From the NCBI GenBank assembly GCA_963921195.1, contig OY992537.1, forward strand, positions 50,430,313 to 50,494,312: a stretch of 64,000 nucleotides of DNA, given 5' to 3'. Source of the DNA: Pegoplata infirma (Eukaryota; Arthropoda; Insecta; Diptera; Anthomyiidae). The translations under genes and the position numbers were made by a program. The notes below the pieces were generated by a model. The model was not told the origin of the DNA, did no database searches, and was given only the letters and a program-made list of their open reading frames with translations. Of the stretch, positions 46,590 to 56,866 are shown piece by piece. Positions within the stretch are counted from its first letter, which is position 1. Every line of letters begins with the position of its first letter.

Positions 46590-47993
46590 ATGGACACAAA
46601 TGATACCGATTCAATTCGAGGCTCTGCCTCACCGACTGGTGCTGGTCCTAGCACTGGTCTTAGGGTTGCGACCTTGAAGTCCGACCTTGATTCTGGTAGG
46701 GGTGCTCAGCCTAATATTGGTGGTAAAAAGAAAAAGAAACTTAAACCATCAAAGGTCAGGCACAACCAGAGACGGCTTTGTTTGAAAATAATTAACAGAC
46801 TAAGCCAACTTGATGGAACGAAGCTCTCCGAACGTGAGAGGGCGTCGCTATCATGGGCGAAAGGAGTCATTGAAGAACAGGACAAACTTTCGGCAATGCG
46901 CGCATCTGACAAACAGAGCGCTGTTTCGGCCTCGTCATCGAAGTCTGGTAAAAGGTTGCGCTCGCCCGACGAGAAACCTTTACCTAAGAGATCTAAGGTG
47001 ACCGGCAACGTCTGGACTCAGTCTTTTAGTGAAGTGGTTAAAGGTAACTTCGTTAGGGCTGTGATAAACAGGCAAAATAGGGATTGTAGTATTCCAAGGG
47101 ACAAGTGGAGTTTAGTTGAAACTAAACTAAATGAAATCTACTATAGGCTCCTTGAGAGTATGCCTGATTTGCTCCCTACTACTGTCAACGCAGGTTGGTA
47201 TCAGGGGCGAGTAAAACTCGTTGCTTTTGGGAACGAAAGATCCGCAGCCGTGTTTAAGGTTGCCATTAGCCAAGTGGGAGAGTTATGGCCTGGAGCCAGA
47301 CTGGACGTTGTGGAAAAACATGATATCCCCTCGCAACCCAGAGCTCATGCATGGATCCCAATGGCTACAAATGACACTGCGGTGATTCTTAAGATGATAA
47401 AAGCCTGCAATCCTGACCTTCCAACTCAGAATTGGCAAATTGCCAGATTGGGTGAGATGGAGGGCGCTCGTCGTCAAGCAGTGGTCTTGGTTAACGAGGA
47501 ATCGCTTCCGCTTTTAGCCAGGACTGACGGCATTATTAGATTTGGATTTTTTCATATAAGAGTCAATGTCTACAAGGGCGACCAGAAGACTATTTTGGAC
47601 GCAGACAAGCCAGTGGCAGAGTCGGCTGGGGAGGAGAATCTGGAAAAGGTTGATATTCAGCTGGCCGATTCTAGGCTGATGGGAGATGCATCTGGCATTT
47701 TTGAAACCGAATCTGGTAACGAATGCGACCTCTGTGATGGCATGGAGGATAAAGCCGATGCCACGATGGGTGACATTCAGGACGAGGCCCATGCAGTGAG
47801 GAATTCGGAGAGTTCTGTTGCCTCCGACTCAGAACAGATGGGATATATATCTGGCTTATTCGAAACCGAATCTGGGGACGAATGCGACCTCTATGATAAC
47901 ACGGAGGATGAAGCCAATAACACGGTGGTGGAAAGGATGGTGGAAAAAAAGCAAGATGTTGCGGTTCCTACAAATAAACCTCCATCACTGTAA
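46590..47993 (+). CDS. LOA-like ORF1 protein (467 aa)
   Basis: Intact frame from ATG 46590 to TAA at 47991-47993. The N-terminus has a basic KKKKKLKP stretch (about residues 45-53), then a Lys/Arg-rich segment to about 140. The middle (about 155-330, e.g. WYQGRVKLVAFGNERSAAVF and IIRFGFFHIRVNVYKG) resembles the DUF4780 domain that I associate with such retroelement ORF1 proteins; this is from memory and not checked. There are no CCHC zinc knuckles. The acidic C-terminus contains a 53-residue tandem duplication (residues 360-412 and 413 onward; GIFETESGNECDLCD and GLFETESGDECDLYD). ORF1 proteins of this kind bind the element RNA. The frame overlaps ORF2 by 38 bases. No upstream promoter motif was identified in the 131-bp leader. 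Confidence 0.85.
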   Translation: MDTNDTDSIRGSASPTGAGPSTGLRVATLKSDLDSGRGAQPNIGGKKKKKLKPSKVRHNQRRLCLKIINRLSQLDGTKLSERERASLSWAKGVIEEQDKLSAMRASDKQSAVSASSSKSGKRLRSPDEKPLPKRSKVTGNVWTQSFSEVVKGNFVRAVINRQNRDCSIPRDKWSLVETKLNEIYYRLLESMPDLLPTTVNAGWYQGRVKLVAFGNERSAAVFKVAISQVGELWPGARLDVVEKHDIPSQPRAHAWIPMATNDTAVILKMIKACNPDLPTQNWQIARLGEMEGARRQAVVLVNEESLPLLARTDGIIRFGFFHIRVNVYKGDQKTILDADKPVAESAGEENLEKVDIQLADSRLMGDASGIFETESGNECDLCDGMEDKADATMGDIQDEAHAVRNSESSVASDSEQMGYISGLFETESGDECDLYDNTEDEANNTVVERMVEKKQDVAVPTNKPPSL

Positions 47994-50900
47994 GGCAGCC
48001 TCAGCTGCACTCTTGCTGCGCCTGACGACAGGAGCAGTTGACTTGGTTTTTATCCAAGAGCCCTGGGTGCGGGGTGGCAGGGTTTGCGGATTGAAGATCC
48101 CTGGGTTTAAGTTGGTGGTTGCCAAAGGTGAGGGCTCACCAAGAGCCTGCATCTTGGCAAAAAATGGCTTAAATATATTCTTTTTATCAACTTTTAGTGA
48201 TATGGATGTTACAGCGGCTAGCTTAGAGCTTCATGGGAAGTCTATTTGGCTCGCCTCTGCGTATTTTCCTAATCCGGGGTCAATACTCCCGGAGAAGGTT
48301 GTCGGTCTAATTCGGGAGTCTGAATCTAGGGGACACCAGTTAGTAGTGTGTTGTGATGCTAATGCACATCATTCGATATGGGGTAGTACAGACACAAATG
48401 ATAGAGGCGAATCACTTTTGGAGTTTTTGTTAAGCACTAACCTGTATATTTGTAACAAGGGTGGTGAACCAACTTTCGTTACAAGTACGCGGCAAGAGGT
48501 TCTTGACGTAACACTTGTATCAGATACATTGTCTGATAGAATTGATGACTGGAGAGTTTTGGAAGAGCATTCTTTCTCAGATCATCGCTACATTGAGTTT
48601 TTACTCAGGGAGCGTGCCCCGGTTGAGACAGTCTCTAGAAATCTGAGGAGAACAAACTGGGTGAAATATAGGGAGACTTTTTCTTTGCTTTTGGATGAAG
48701 TACCCTTATCTGAACCGCATAGTTTGGCGGAAATTGACTGTCTGGTTGACCATATAACAAATGTTTGTAATAGGTGCCTGGATGCGTCTTGCCCTTCTGC
48801 AAAGCCTAGAGGGGAAAAAAAGCCACCTTGGTGGTCAAATGAGTTGCAGACGAGCAGAGATTCCTGCAGAAAGCTCTTTAATAAGGCTAAATTTTCAAGA
48901 GCGGACGACGACTGGTCTGCATACAGGCTGCAACTTAAGAGTTATAAAAAGATGATCAGAAATGCAAAATGTGATTCTTGGAAAAACTTCTGTGGAAACA
49001 TAGAAGACGTTTCTGAGGCATCCAGGCTGCGCAAGGTTCTGGCTTCTTCTCCTTGCACCCTGGGATACCTGAAAGATCCTAATGGGGTGTGGTCTTCCTC
49101 CAGTGGAGAGTCGCTGGATCTCCTTTTAAACACGCATTTTCCGGGCAATTCCATGACGCCGTTTCAAGCTTTGGAACGTTCTGACGCCCAAGCATTTGAA
49201 ATTGCTTCGGAAATAATAAATATGCCAACATTAATCTGGGCGATAAAAAGCTTCAGGCCATATAAATCCCCGGGACCTGATGGTATAATCCCGGCTGAGT
49301 TGCAGCAAGTGTCGGACTATATAGCCCCGTTGCTGTATAATCTATACACAGCATGCATCAACTGGTCGTATATTCCTTTAAAATGGAGGGATACCAGAGT
49401 CGTATTTATCCCGAAGGCTGGGAAAAGTTCCCACACAGCTCCGAAGGATTTCAGACCAATTAGTCTGTCTTCTTTTTTTGTTAAAGACAATGGAACGAAT
49501 GATAGACTCATATCTGCGTAGAGTGATTGACCCGAGGTTGCTTTCGACAAAGCAACATGCATACAGCAAGGGACGATCAACGGAAACAGCTCTTCATGAG
49601 CTCGTTGGTACCATCGAGAGATCGCTTTCGGTAAAGGAGTACACTATGGTGGCCTTTCTTGATATTGAGGGGGCTTTTAATAATGTCATCCCAGAATCGA
49701 TAATATTGGCATTGTCTGGTCTGGGAGTAAAGCGTGAAATCGTTTTAATGGTGGAAAGCCTACTTGCCAGTAGACGTATAACGTCTGAATTGGGAGCGTC
49801 CGTCATATCTCGATTTGTCAATAGGGGCACACCACAAGGAGGTGTTCTTTCGCCGCTTCTTTGGAACCTGGCACTGAATTCAATGCTACTATCTCTAGAA
49901 GCACGTGGTTGTCATGTTGTCGCATATGCTGACGATGTCGCGATAGCGGTAAAGGGGAAGCATCTGCCAACATTGCGGGACATTCTTCAGGGTTCTCTGA
50001 AAGATCTGTCTAAATGGGCAAGAGACTGTGGTCTAGGAGTTAATCCTAGTAAAACAGAGCTTGTTTTATTTACAAGGAAAATTAAGATTCCTGCTTTCGA
50101 TCCTATTTCTCTGGACGGTACTGAAATCACCTTCTCAGATGGAGCCAAGTATCTTGGAGTATTTCTAGATAGGAAGCTGAATTTCAGGCGTAATATTGAG
50201 GAACGGGTGAGAAAAGCAACGATTGCTTTGTATTCCTGTAAAAGGGCCATTGGAAAACGATGGGGTTTTAGCCCTCAAGTCGTTCATTGGATCTATACAG
50301 CAGTGGTGCGTCCAATTTTGCTGTATGGAATCATTGTCTGGTGGCCTGCTTTAGAAACAAAAGCGAACTGTGTCTTTATCACGAAGGTACAGAGAATGGC
50401 GTCAATGTGCATCACTGGTGCTCTTCGTACTACACCTACGGCTGCATTAGAAATCCTCCTTCACCTGATACCCTTGGACATATTGGGCAAGCAGTATGCA
50501 GCTGCGTCGGCAATTCGACTTAATAGCACGCTGCAATGGAGGAGCAGCGATTGTGGCCATAGCGCGATCTTGAAAAAGATAACAATACCACAAAATGTCT
50601 TTGAGCCTTTTTGAGCGCCACTTTACCACTATGATACCATCCAGGGAGTCTTGGATTGGGGTTACTCCGGGAAGAGGAGCTACCATAAATTTTTACACAG
50701 ATGGATCGAGGCTGCACGAACAAGTGGGCTTTGGGGTCTATTCGGAAGAGCTTGGACTGAGCCTGGCTCGTAGATTGCCAGATCATTGCAGTGTTTACCA
50801 GGCAGAGATGCTGGCAATAAAGGAAGTGGCTGACTGGTTGAGCTGCAATGTCTTGTCTACAACCGCAGTCAACATCTATACTGACAGTCAAGCCGCGGTC

Positions 50901-53900
50901 AAGTCCCTGGATTCAATGTTTCTGAAAACAAGATCTGCCCTTAACTGCCGCACGTCTTTAAATGAGATGGCCAAGCAGTTTAACATACGACTCATATGGG
51001 TCCCAGGGCACAGAGACATTCCAGGGAATTGCAAAGCCGATGAGCTTGCAAGACTAGGAACTACCTTACAGGTTCCAACAGAATTGGAATGTGTTGGTAT
51101 GCCTCTAGAAACTTGCAAGCAAAACCTACGGCTTTGTTCTGCGACGGAGACTAATCAAAGATGGGCAAATGGATGGACGTGTGAGACAACACGACTGATT
51201 TGGCCTTCTCTTAATCAGGGGCGCACAAGTGAGCTGATATCGCTTCCAAGAGGAGAGATTTCGACGGTGGTTTCTATAATTACCGGACACTGTCTTATAG
51301 GGCAGCACGCAGAGCGGTTAAATGTGCCGTCGAATGACTTTTGCCGAAGTTGTATGGATGAAGCAAAGGGTATGCAGCAGCTAAAAGTTATAAAGTTGTT
51401 CACTTGGCTTTTTTGTGGGCTCAAAAATTGGACCAACATTTTCTATTTGTATACAAAAATTTCACTAATACTCTCACATATTTAAATTAGAATAATAAGA
51501 AAATCTATATATATAATTTCCCTATTTGTGTGTTCCTCTTTTTTTGTCTATCCAGAGCTTTTTGAAGCCCACTGATGAGCTACAAAGCTGAAAATTGGCA
51601 TGCATATAGTAAAACACCTGGGGCAGATCCTTACGTAGCTGGATTTTCGATTTATTGCCTGTGGGCGGAGAAATAAGCGGAAAAGTGGGCGTGGAAAAAC
51701 TAAATTTTTTGACATTTTTGCCTAATTTAAAGCCCCCTAATGACTTAGGAAGCTGAAAACTTCCTAGAATATAGTCCTAACGATAGCGCATATCCCCAAG
51801 TAGTCGGATTTTAAATTTTCGCAATGTGGGCGGAGAATTGAGGAGAAAAGTGGCGTGGCAAAATTGGGATTTTTTAACATTTTTAATTCTTTTGAAGCCC
51901 CCAAATGACTTAGGAAGCGGAAAATTGCATAGCTTTTTTTTCTAACAATGAAGCATATCCTGAAGTAATCGGATCTAAATTTTTTAGACTGGGGAAGGAG
52001 AATTAAGAGAAAAGTGGGGCAAGGCAATATTGTGCTTTTTAATATTTTAACTAATTTGAAGACCTACGAAGATGAAATTTTACATTTTTGCTTATTTTAA
52101 AGTCCTCTAATGACTTAGGAAGCTGAAAATTTCCTAAGAAAGGACTATGTTTTCGATTCTTCATATCCTGAAGCAGTCGAATTTTAAATTTTTCTACTTT
52201 GGGCGGAGAATTGTAAGGAAAATGTGGAGTCACAAAATTGGGATTTTTAACATTTTAACTTCTTTTGAAGCCCTCAAAGGAAGCGGAAAATGCATAGCGT
52301 ATAGTCCTTACGATGTAAAATATCCTGAAGTAATCAGATTTAAAGTTTCTCGACTGTGGACGGAGAATTAAAAGATAAAAATTGGGTTTTTTAATATGAC
52401 TTAGGAAGTTGAAAATTGGCATGTATATAAGGGCGTGGTAAATTTATTTCCATCTATTTTCTGTATATATAATTTTTTTGTTTGTGTTTCTCTTATTTTT
52501 TGTGTATAAAGCCCTTTCGAATCTCATTGATGGACTTAGGCTGGATTACTTAATGCTCTGTTATAAAATAAATCTTCGTTAAATTTAACTTTTTCATACA
52601 AATTTTGACATAAGACTGCGTTAAATCGGAAGTTAGCAGCTAACTTTTCGTTCAGTAATCCACCCTTAAAAGCTTAAAATTGGCATGTAAATAGTAAAAC
52701 ACCAGGGACAGATTCTTACGAAGCCGGATTTTTTGCCTGTGGACAGCTAATTACGAGAAAAAGGGGCCTTGGCAAAATTATTTTTTTTTTTAACATTTTA
52801 CAGTATTTTTAAGCTCCGCCCCTCCCTAATGAATTAGGAAGATGAAAATTCCTAACTATGAAGCATATTCTAAGGTAGTCCGCTTTAACATTTTTGGAAT
52901 GTAGACGGAGAGTTCAGAGGAAAAAGGGGCAAGGCAATATTGTGTTATATTTTTTTTAATTTAACTAACTTTAAAGACCTACGCAGCCAAAAATTGGCAA
53001 GCATATTGTCCTGACACTGAAGCAAAGTAGTCAATTTTTGGACTGTGGACGGAGAATTAAAAGGGAAAAGGGCGTGGATACGAGTATAGTACTAACGATG
53101 GAGCTTATCCTAAAATAGTCAGATTTAAAAATTTTGGAATATGGACGGAGAATTAAGAGAAGAAATGGGCGTGGAAAAATTATGTTTTTACATCTTACCT
53201 AATTTTGAAGTCACCTTATGATCTTGAAAGATGAAAATTGGGATGCATATGGTATGGACTATGGAAAAAATCCAACACTGACCTGGATATCCAGTGAAAG
53301 GCCGGAGATACAAAAAAAAATCCGTTGTGAATTTTGTTTAGTTTATATATATAATCTGTAACGTAGCCGGATTTTCGGCCTTTAAGACAGGGGAGTGGCG
53401 GAAGACGGCGAAATTTAGTTTTTAAACATTTAAACTATTTCTGAAAACCCCTTATGACTAAGGAAGCTGAAAATTGTGAAGCATAAAGCATCCATATGGA
53501 GTCAGATTTAATATTTAAGCTGTGTACGGAGAATTATAAGGAAAAATTTAAATGAAAAAATTGTGTTTTTAACATTTTATCTAATTTTTAAACATTAATG
53601 ACTAATAAAGATAAAATGGCCATGTATATAGGAGTGACCATGGGACAGATCCACACGATGGATTTTTGATATCCGGTTTAAGGACGGAGAGATGAAATGG
53701 GCGTGCTAAATTTAGTTCTAAAATTGTATCAATAAAACCTTTTATACACTCAAAATAAATTCTCTGTCCAATCAGCAGAAAAATCTGCTGAAAATACACC
53801 CATTTTGAGCCATATGAGAAATCTGCTGATTGTAGCAGACACGGTTTGCTAAATATCTGTCAAAAAATGTGAATAAATATAACAAGAAAAAAAAAAAACA

Positions 53901-53902
53901 TA

Positions 53903-53975
53903 CGCCGCCAGCCAGCATCGAACTCGCCACCTTCCGATTTGAAAGTACACTTCTTAACCACTACGCTACGGAAGC
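53903..53975 (-). other. tRNA-like sequence inside T2
   Basis: On the minus strand the sequence starts GCTTCCGTAGCGTAGTGGTT (A-box like TAGCGTAGTGGTTAAG) and has GAGTTCGATGC (B-box like) about 35 bases on. The T arm GCGAG-TTCGATG-CTGGC can pair at four of five positions, and the anticodon arm is weak. The acceptor stem does not close, so it is a tRNA-derived relic and not a functional gene. On the plus strand the element reads through it in antisense. Confidence 0.55.
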
Positions 53976-54029
53976 TTATACTTTTATATGGCGTTTTAGT
54001 TATTAAACATGTGTGTTGTTCGAAAGCAG

Positions 54030-54195
54030 AGAAATCTGATTTTAGCAGAAATATCTGCTGATTTTAGCAGAAAAATCTGCTGATTTTAGCAGTAAAATCT
54101 GCTGATTTGAGCAGAATAATCTGCTGATTTCAGCAGAACTATCTGCTGATTTCAGCAGAGCAATCTGCTGATTTCAGCAGAACAATCTGTTCTGC
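54030..54195 (+). repeat. 22-bp tandem repeat of a near-palindrome (CTGCTGATTTYAGCAG)
   Basis: About seven units with consensus AATCTGCTGATTTTAGCAGA and a 22-bp spacing. The unit CTGCTGATTTTAGCAG can fold into a CTGCT/AGCAG stem with a six-base loop. Dispersed single copies of ATCTGCTGA occur near both ends of T2. Confidence 0.85.
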
Positions 54196-54983
54196 TTTTT
54201 TTTTTATATAAAAAAATTTCTTGAAAAAATAATGAAATTCAGCAAACAAAATCAGTATAAACATAGTAAAATGTCTGTTATTTTCTTTAACTGAATGACA
54301 GAGATTTTAGTAAAAATATCCTTCTCAGCAGAACAATCTGCTAAAAGATTGCTAATTCAAATTGAAAGTCGTTTTACAGATTTTTTGACAGAGTTTTTCT
54401 TTTGAGTGTACTCATTAAATTTTTTTCCAGTTTGGGATAAATATTGATGTAACTCAATCTAGCAATATTAAGTTTTTGAAGTACAAACATAATTTTTTAT
54501 AAAGTTTGGTAAACAATTAGAGTTATTGAGAAAAGTGATCTGGTGTTCCGCCTGGCAGGGACAGGCTATTCGACTAGTCTAATATGAATCACTAATACTG
54601 TCGCATTTTAGAACATTTTGTGACAAAAAATGTTGGTCCGAGATTTGAGATTTCTCCAAAAATTGAAAAAGTCTCCACTGCCATCTCTTTCTTTATACTC
54701 TTTGGGATGAAGAGGAGTTGGAAACTATCGAACACTTTATTTGCCATTGCCCGGCACTTTCTGGTCAGCGACTTGCTTCACTGGGATCTAGGGAGCTGTA
54801 CGATCTTTCTGATTTGTCGGATGTCAAAATTCAACATCTAAGAAGTTTCATAAGAAGCTCAAACTGGTTTAACGACAGGGACTAGTAGGGAAACCTATTA
54901 CGATCCCGTGGTATCACAATGGACCTCAGAGTCTACGTGTGTTGACGTAAAACGTCAGCAGCCACTTACAACCTAACCTAACC

Positions 54984-55888
54984 TATACCCTTCACTAAGG
55001 GGTAGAGAGTATAAATAATTTTGTCATTTTGTTTGTAACCCCCCCGATTTTAACTCGATCTAATTATGACCGGAAGTGGAGATAGGGCGTAGGTATGTTT
55101 AACAAAAATGTTGGCGGGTAAAAATAAATGGGGTTCGGTCTTACTAATGACCCCTCTCGGACGCACCATTGGACCGGTAGAAGCTAATTAAATAAAACAA
55201 ATTTACAAAAAATAAAAAAAATTGTATGGGGACCGACTTAATAGTTCAAGATAGAGGGTAGGAGTGTTCAGAGAAAATGTTTGGACTAAAAAAATATTAA
55301 GTGTCAGTCATACATTTTGTTGCTCTAAGGGCACTATTAGGGCAGTTAGAGCGGTTGGAGCAAATTTTAAAAAATGTCGTTTTGTGTGGGAGCCCCGTTA
55401 GAAATAGGAGATAGGGTATTATTTTATTCCAAAGAAATGTTAAAACATAAAAATTAATGGGGTTCGGTCTTATAAATGACCCCTCTATTAAGATTGGAAA
55501 ATTAAAATTTTTTTCCAAAAATTTTAAAAATAGTAATAATTGTTATCCCACAAATCTACTGGGCAAAAAATTTTTAGAATCGATAGAAGTTTTACACAAA
55601 AAAATTTCAAAAATATCAAAGAGTACATACATTTTCAAAAACGAGATTTAAATTTTAAATCTTTTTTAATATTTTTTTCGATTTTTTTTAAAAGGGAGTA
55701 AAAAAACAAAAATTTTGAAGAAAAAAATGTGTAACTTATTGTTAGACCATTATTGAAGAAGTTGTAAGTAAAAGAAGTTTGAGTAAGGGAACAAACTACA
55801 AATTTTCAATATCTTTTGAACGGGTCATCAAAAAAATCTAAAAAAAAATTATTCAGTGTGTCCGACTTGACATGGAATGCCCCATATG
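54984..55888 (+). repeat. DINE-like hairpin start and diverged roughly 165-bp repeats
   Basis: TATACCCTTCACTAAGGGGT...GAGTATAA is the hairpin start of the target repeat of the LOA insertion. It is followed by three diverged units (near 55075, 55245 and 55405) with GGAGATAGGG words and two copies of ATGGGGTTCGGTCTTA about 328 bp apart (55128 and 55458). From 55540 to 55888 nothing was recognised. Confidence 0.5.
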
Positions 55889-56852
55889 AGGCATTCCACA
55901 CCAAATGTCCCGCTACAGAAAAACATGTGTAACGAAAATTTCTGAATTGGTTGCTTGGATAGCCCTATATAGAACTAAGAAAATTGGGTATTTGGTTTTT
56001 CTAATTTTCTAAAACTGGGCTTAGAAGGCGTGGTCAAATATTGGAAAAATGGTCAAATTTGTGGCGAGTTGCCTTGATTAAATATTTATCACATTAAAAA
56101 CGGAATGCACCACAATCTCAAAAATTTGCATTCTTATATAGGTGTGTATGGGCTATTGATTAAATTTTTTTTTTTTTTGGAAAATTTTCAGAACCCGTTC
56201 TGAAATTTTCCATTTTTTAAAAATGTCAATTTATTAAAAAACATGCCACTATTTTTTTTTTCTTTTTTAATTTTTTTTTTAAATTTTAAGATGTTTGTCC
56301 ATCCACACAAAAAAATTGAGAAACACGTTCTTCGTTTTTTTTCGCGAAAATCGCATTTGAACTTTAAATTTCATAACAATTTTATAATTTGCTTGTATTT
56401 TCTTGATTTAACGTTGCGAATGAGTAATATCAATTGCATAAAGTGGATGGACAAATCTAAACTTTAAAAAAAATTTAAAAAAGAAAAAAAAAAGTGGCAT
56501 GTTTTTTAATAAATTGACATTTTTAAAAAATGGAAAATTTCAGAACGGGTTGTGAAAATTTTCCAAAAAAAAAAAATTTTTAATCGGTAGCCCATACAAA
56601 ACTATATAAGAATGTAAATTTTTGAGATTATGGTGCATTCCGTTTTAATGTGATAAATATTTAATCAAGGCAACTCGCCACAAATTTGACCATTTTTCCG
56701 ATATTTGACCACGCCTCCTATGACCAGTTTTTGAAAAATTGAAAAACCAAAAACGCAATTTTCTTAGTTCCATATAGGGCTATCCATACAACCTATTCAG
56801 AAGTTTATGGTACACGTGTTTTTTTTCGCTGGACATTTGGTGTGGATTGCCT
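55889..56852. mobile_element. Foldback A-family copy B
   Basis: AGGCATTCCACACCAAATGT at the left and the inverted form (GGACATTTGGTGTGGATTGC) at the right. Arms pair around about 56370-56440, but the left arm includes about 145 bp (ATCCACACAAAAAAATTGAG to the centre near 56440) that has no partner on the right. This corresponds to half of the extra palindrome seen in copy A at 2672-2945, so copy B shows how that part arose. Just outside the left end a GGAATGCCCCATAT...GGCATTCC near-palindrome occurs. Confidence 0.8.
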
Positions 56853-56866
56853 CATTTATATATCCC

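Larger units (their letters stand above)
53747..54408. mobile_element. TA-flanked MITE T2 (CACTCAAAA ends)
   Basis: The left end CACTCAAAATAAATTCTCTG and the right end, inverted, CACTCAAAAGAAAAACTCTG; TA on both sides (53745-53746 and 54409-54410). The terminal sequence is shared with T1 (17290) and T3 (20257). It contains a tRNA-like block (53903-53975) and a 22-bp tandem repeat (54030-54195). It lies inside Helitron 2, making it the youngest layer of the nest. Confidence 0.8.
51504..54577 (+). mobile_element. Non-autonomous Helitron 2
   Basis: 5' end TCTATATATATAATTTCCCT at 51504 after an A; 3' end with stem-loop GCCTG-GCAGGGA-CAGGC at 54550-54566, then CTAG at 54574-54577 followed by T. 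Joining the flanks gives the uninterrupted hAT-like sequence (ATAAGAAAA|TCTAATATG). The interior (about 51540-53720) is made of degenerate tandem units of about 170 bp carrying AATGACTTAGGAAGCTGAAA, GTAGTCGGATTTTAAA and GGGCGGAGAATT. No Rep/helicase frame. A TA-MITE is inserted at 53747. Confidence 0.85.
51364..54704. mobile_element. hAT-like MITE (267 bp) expanded by a Helitron, 8-bp TSD
   Basis: The ends are CAAAGGGTAT (51364) and, inverted, CAAAGAGTAT (54704). The 8-bp duplication GGATGAAG is at 51356-51363 and 54705-54712, inside the ORF2 coding sequence of the LOA copy. A second inverted match, GGACCAACATTTT, lies about 75 bp inside each end. Without the Helitron (51504-54577) the element is only 267 bp. 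CA...TG ends and an 8-bp duplication fit the hAT superfamily. Confidence 0.85.
47956..54885 (+). pseudogene. LOA-like ORF2 (EN-RT-RNase H), broken by three lesions
   Basis: The best start is ATG 47956 (MLRFLQINLHHCKAAS), inside the end of ORF1; the open frame before it is just ORF1 read in another phase. Endonuclease: FIQEPWV, CDANAHHSIWG and SFSDHR (about residues 1-220). RT: YKSPGPDG, FLDIEGAF, RGTPQGGVLSPLLWN and YADDVA. RNase H: FYTDGS, QAEMLAIKE, YTDSQAAVKS and IWVPGHRD. Lesions against the intact copy: one extra T in a 7-T run at about 49470-49476, a 14-bp deletion near 50596, and the 3.3-kb insertion at 51364 in the C-terminal CxxC region, which resumes at 54713. The final stop is TAG 54883-54885. 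Substitutions elsewhere are few, so death is recent. Confidence 0.9.
46459..54983 (+). mobile_element. LOA/Bilbo-like non-LTR retrotransposon, full length, copy 1
   Basis: The element lies between two copies of the 12-bp duplication TATACCCTTCAC (46447-46458 and 54984-54995). It begins GATATTAGTTCAACTG and ends in ACAACCTAACCTAACC. Without the nested insertion (51364-54704 plus one 8-bp target copy) it is about 5.2 kb. It has a 131-bp leader, ORF1, an overlapping ORF2 (endonuclease, RT, RNase H) and a short 3' UTR. It is nearly identical to the inverted copy at 60046-64000 where both can be compared, so both are young. ORF2 is broken here. The target was the terminal hairpin of a DINE-like repeat. 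Confidence 0.9.

Noticed and set aside
47818..47955. ORF2 start upstream of 47956
   Set aside because: The upstream codons are ORF1 read in another phase, there is no ATG at the frame's beginning (TTG), and the protein similarity to endonucleases starts at MLRFLQINLHH.
53903..53975. Functional tRNA gene
   Set aside because: The A- and B-box-like words are present but the acceptor stem does not pair and the anticodon arm is weak; it is inside a MITE.
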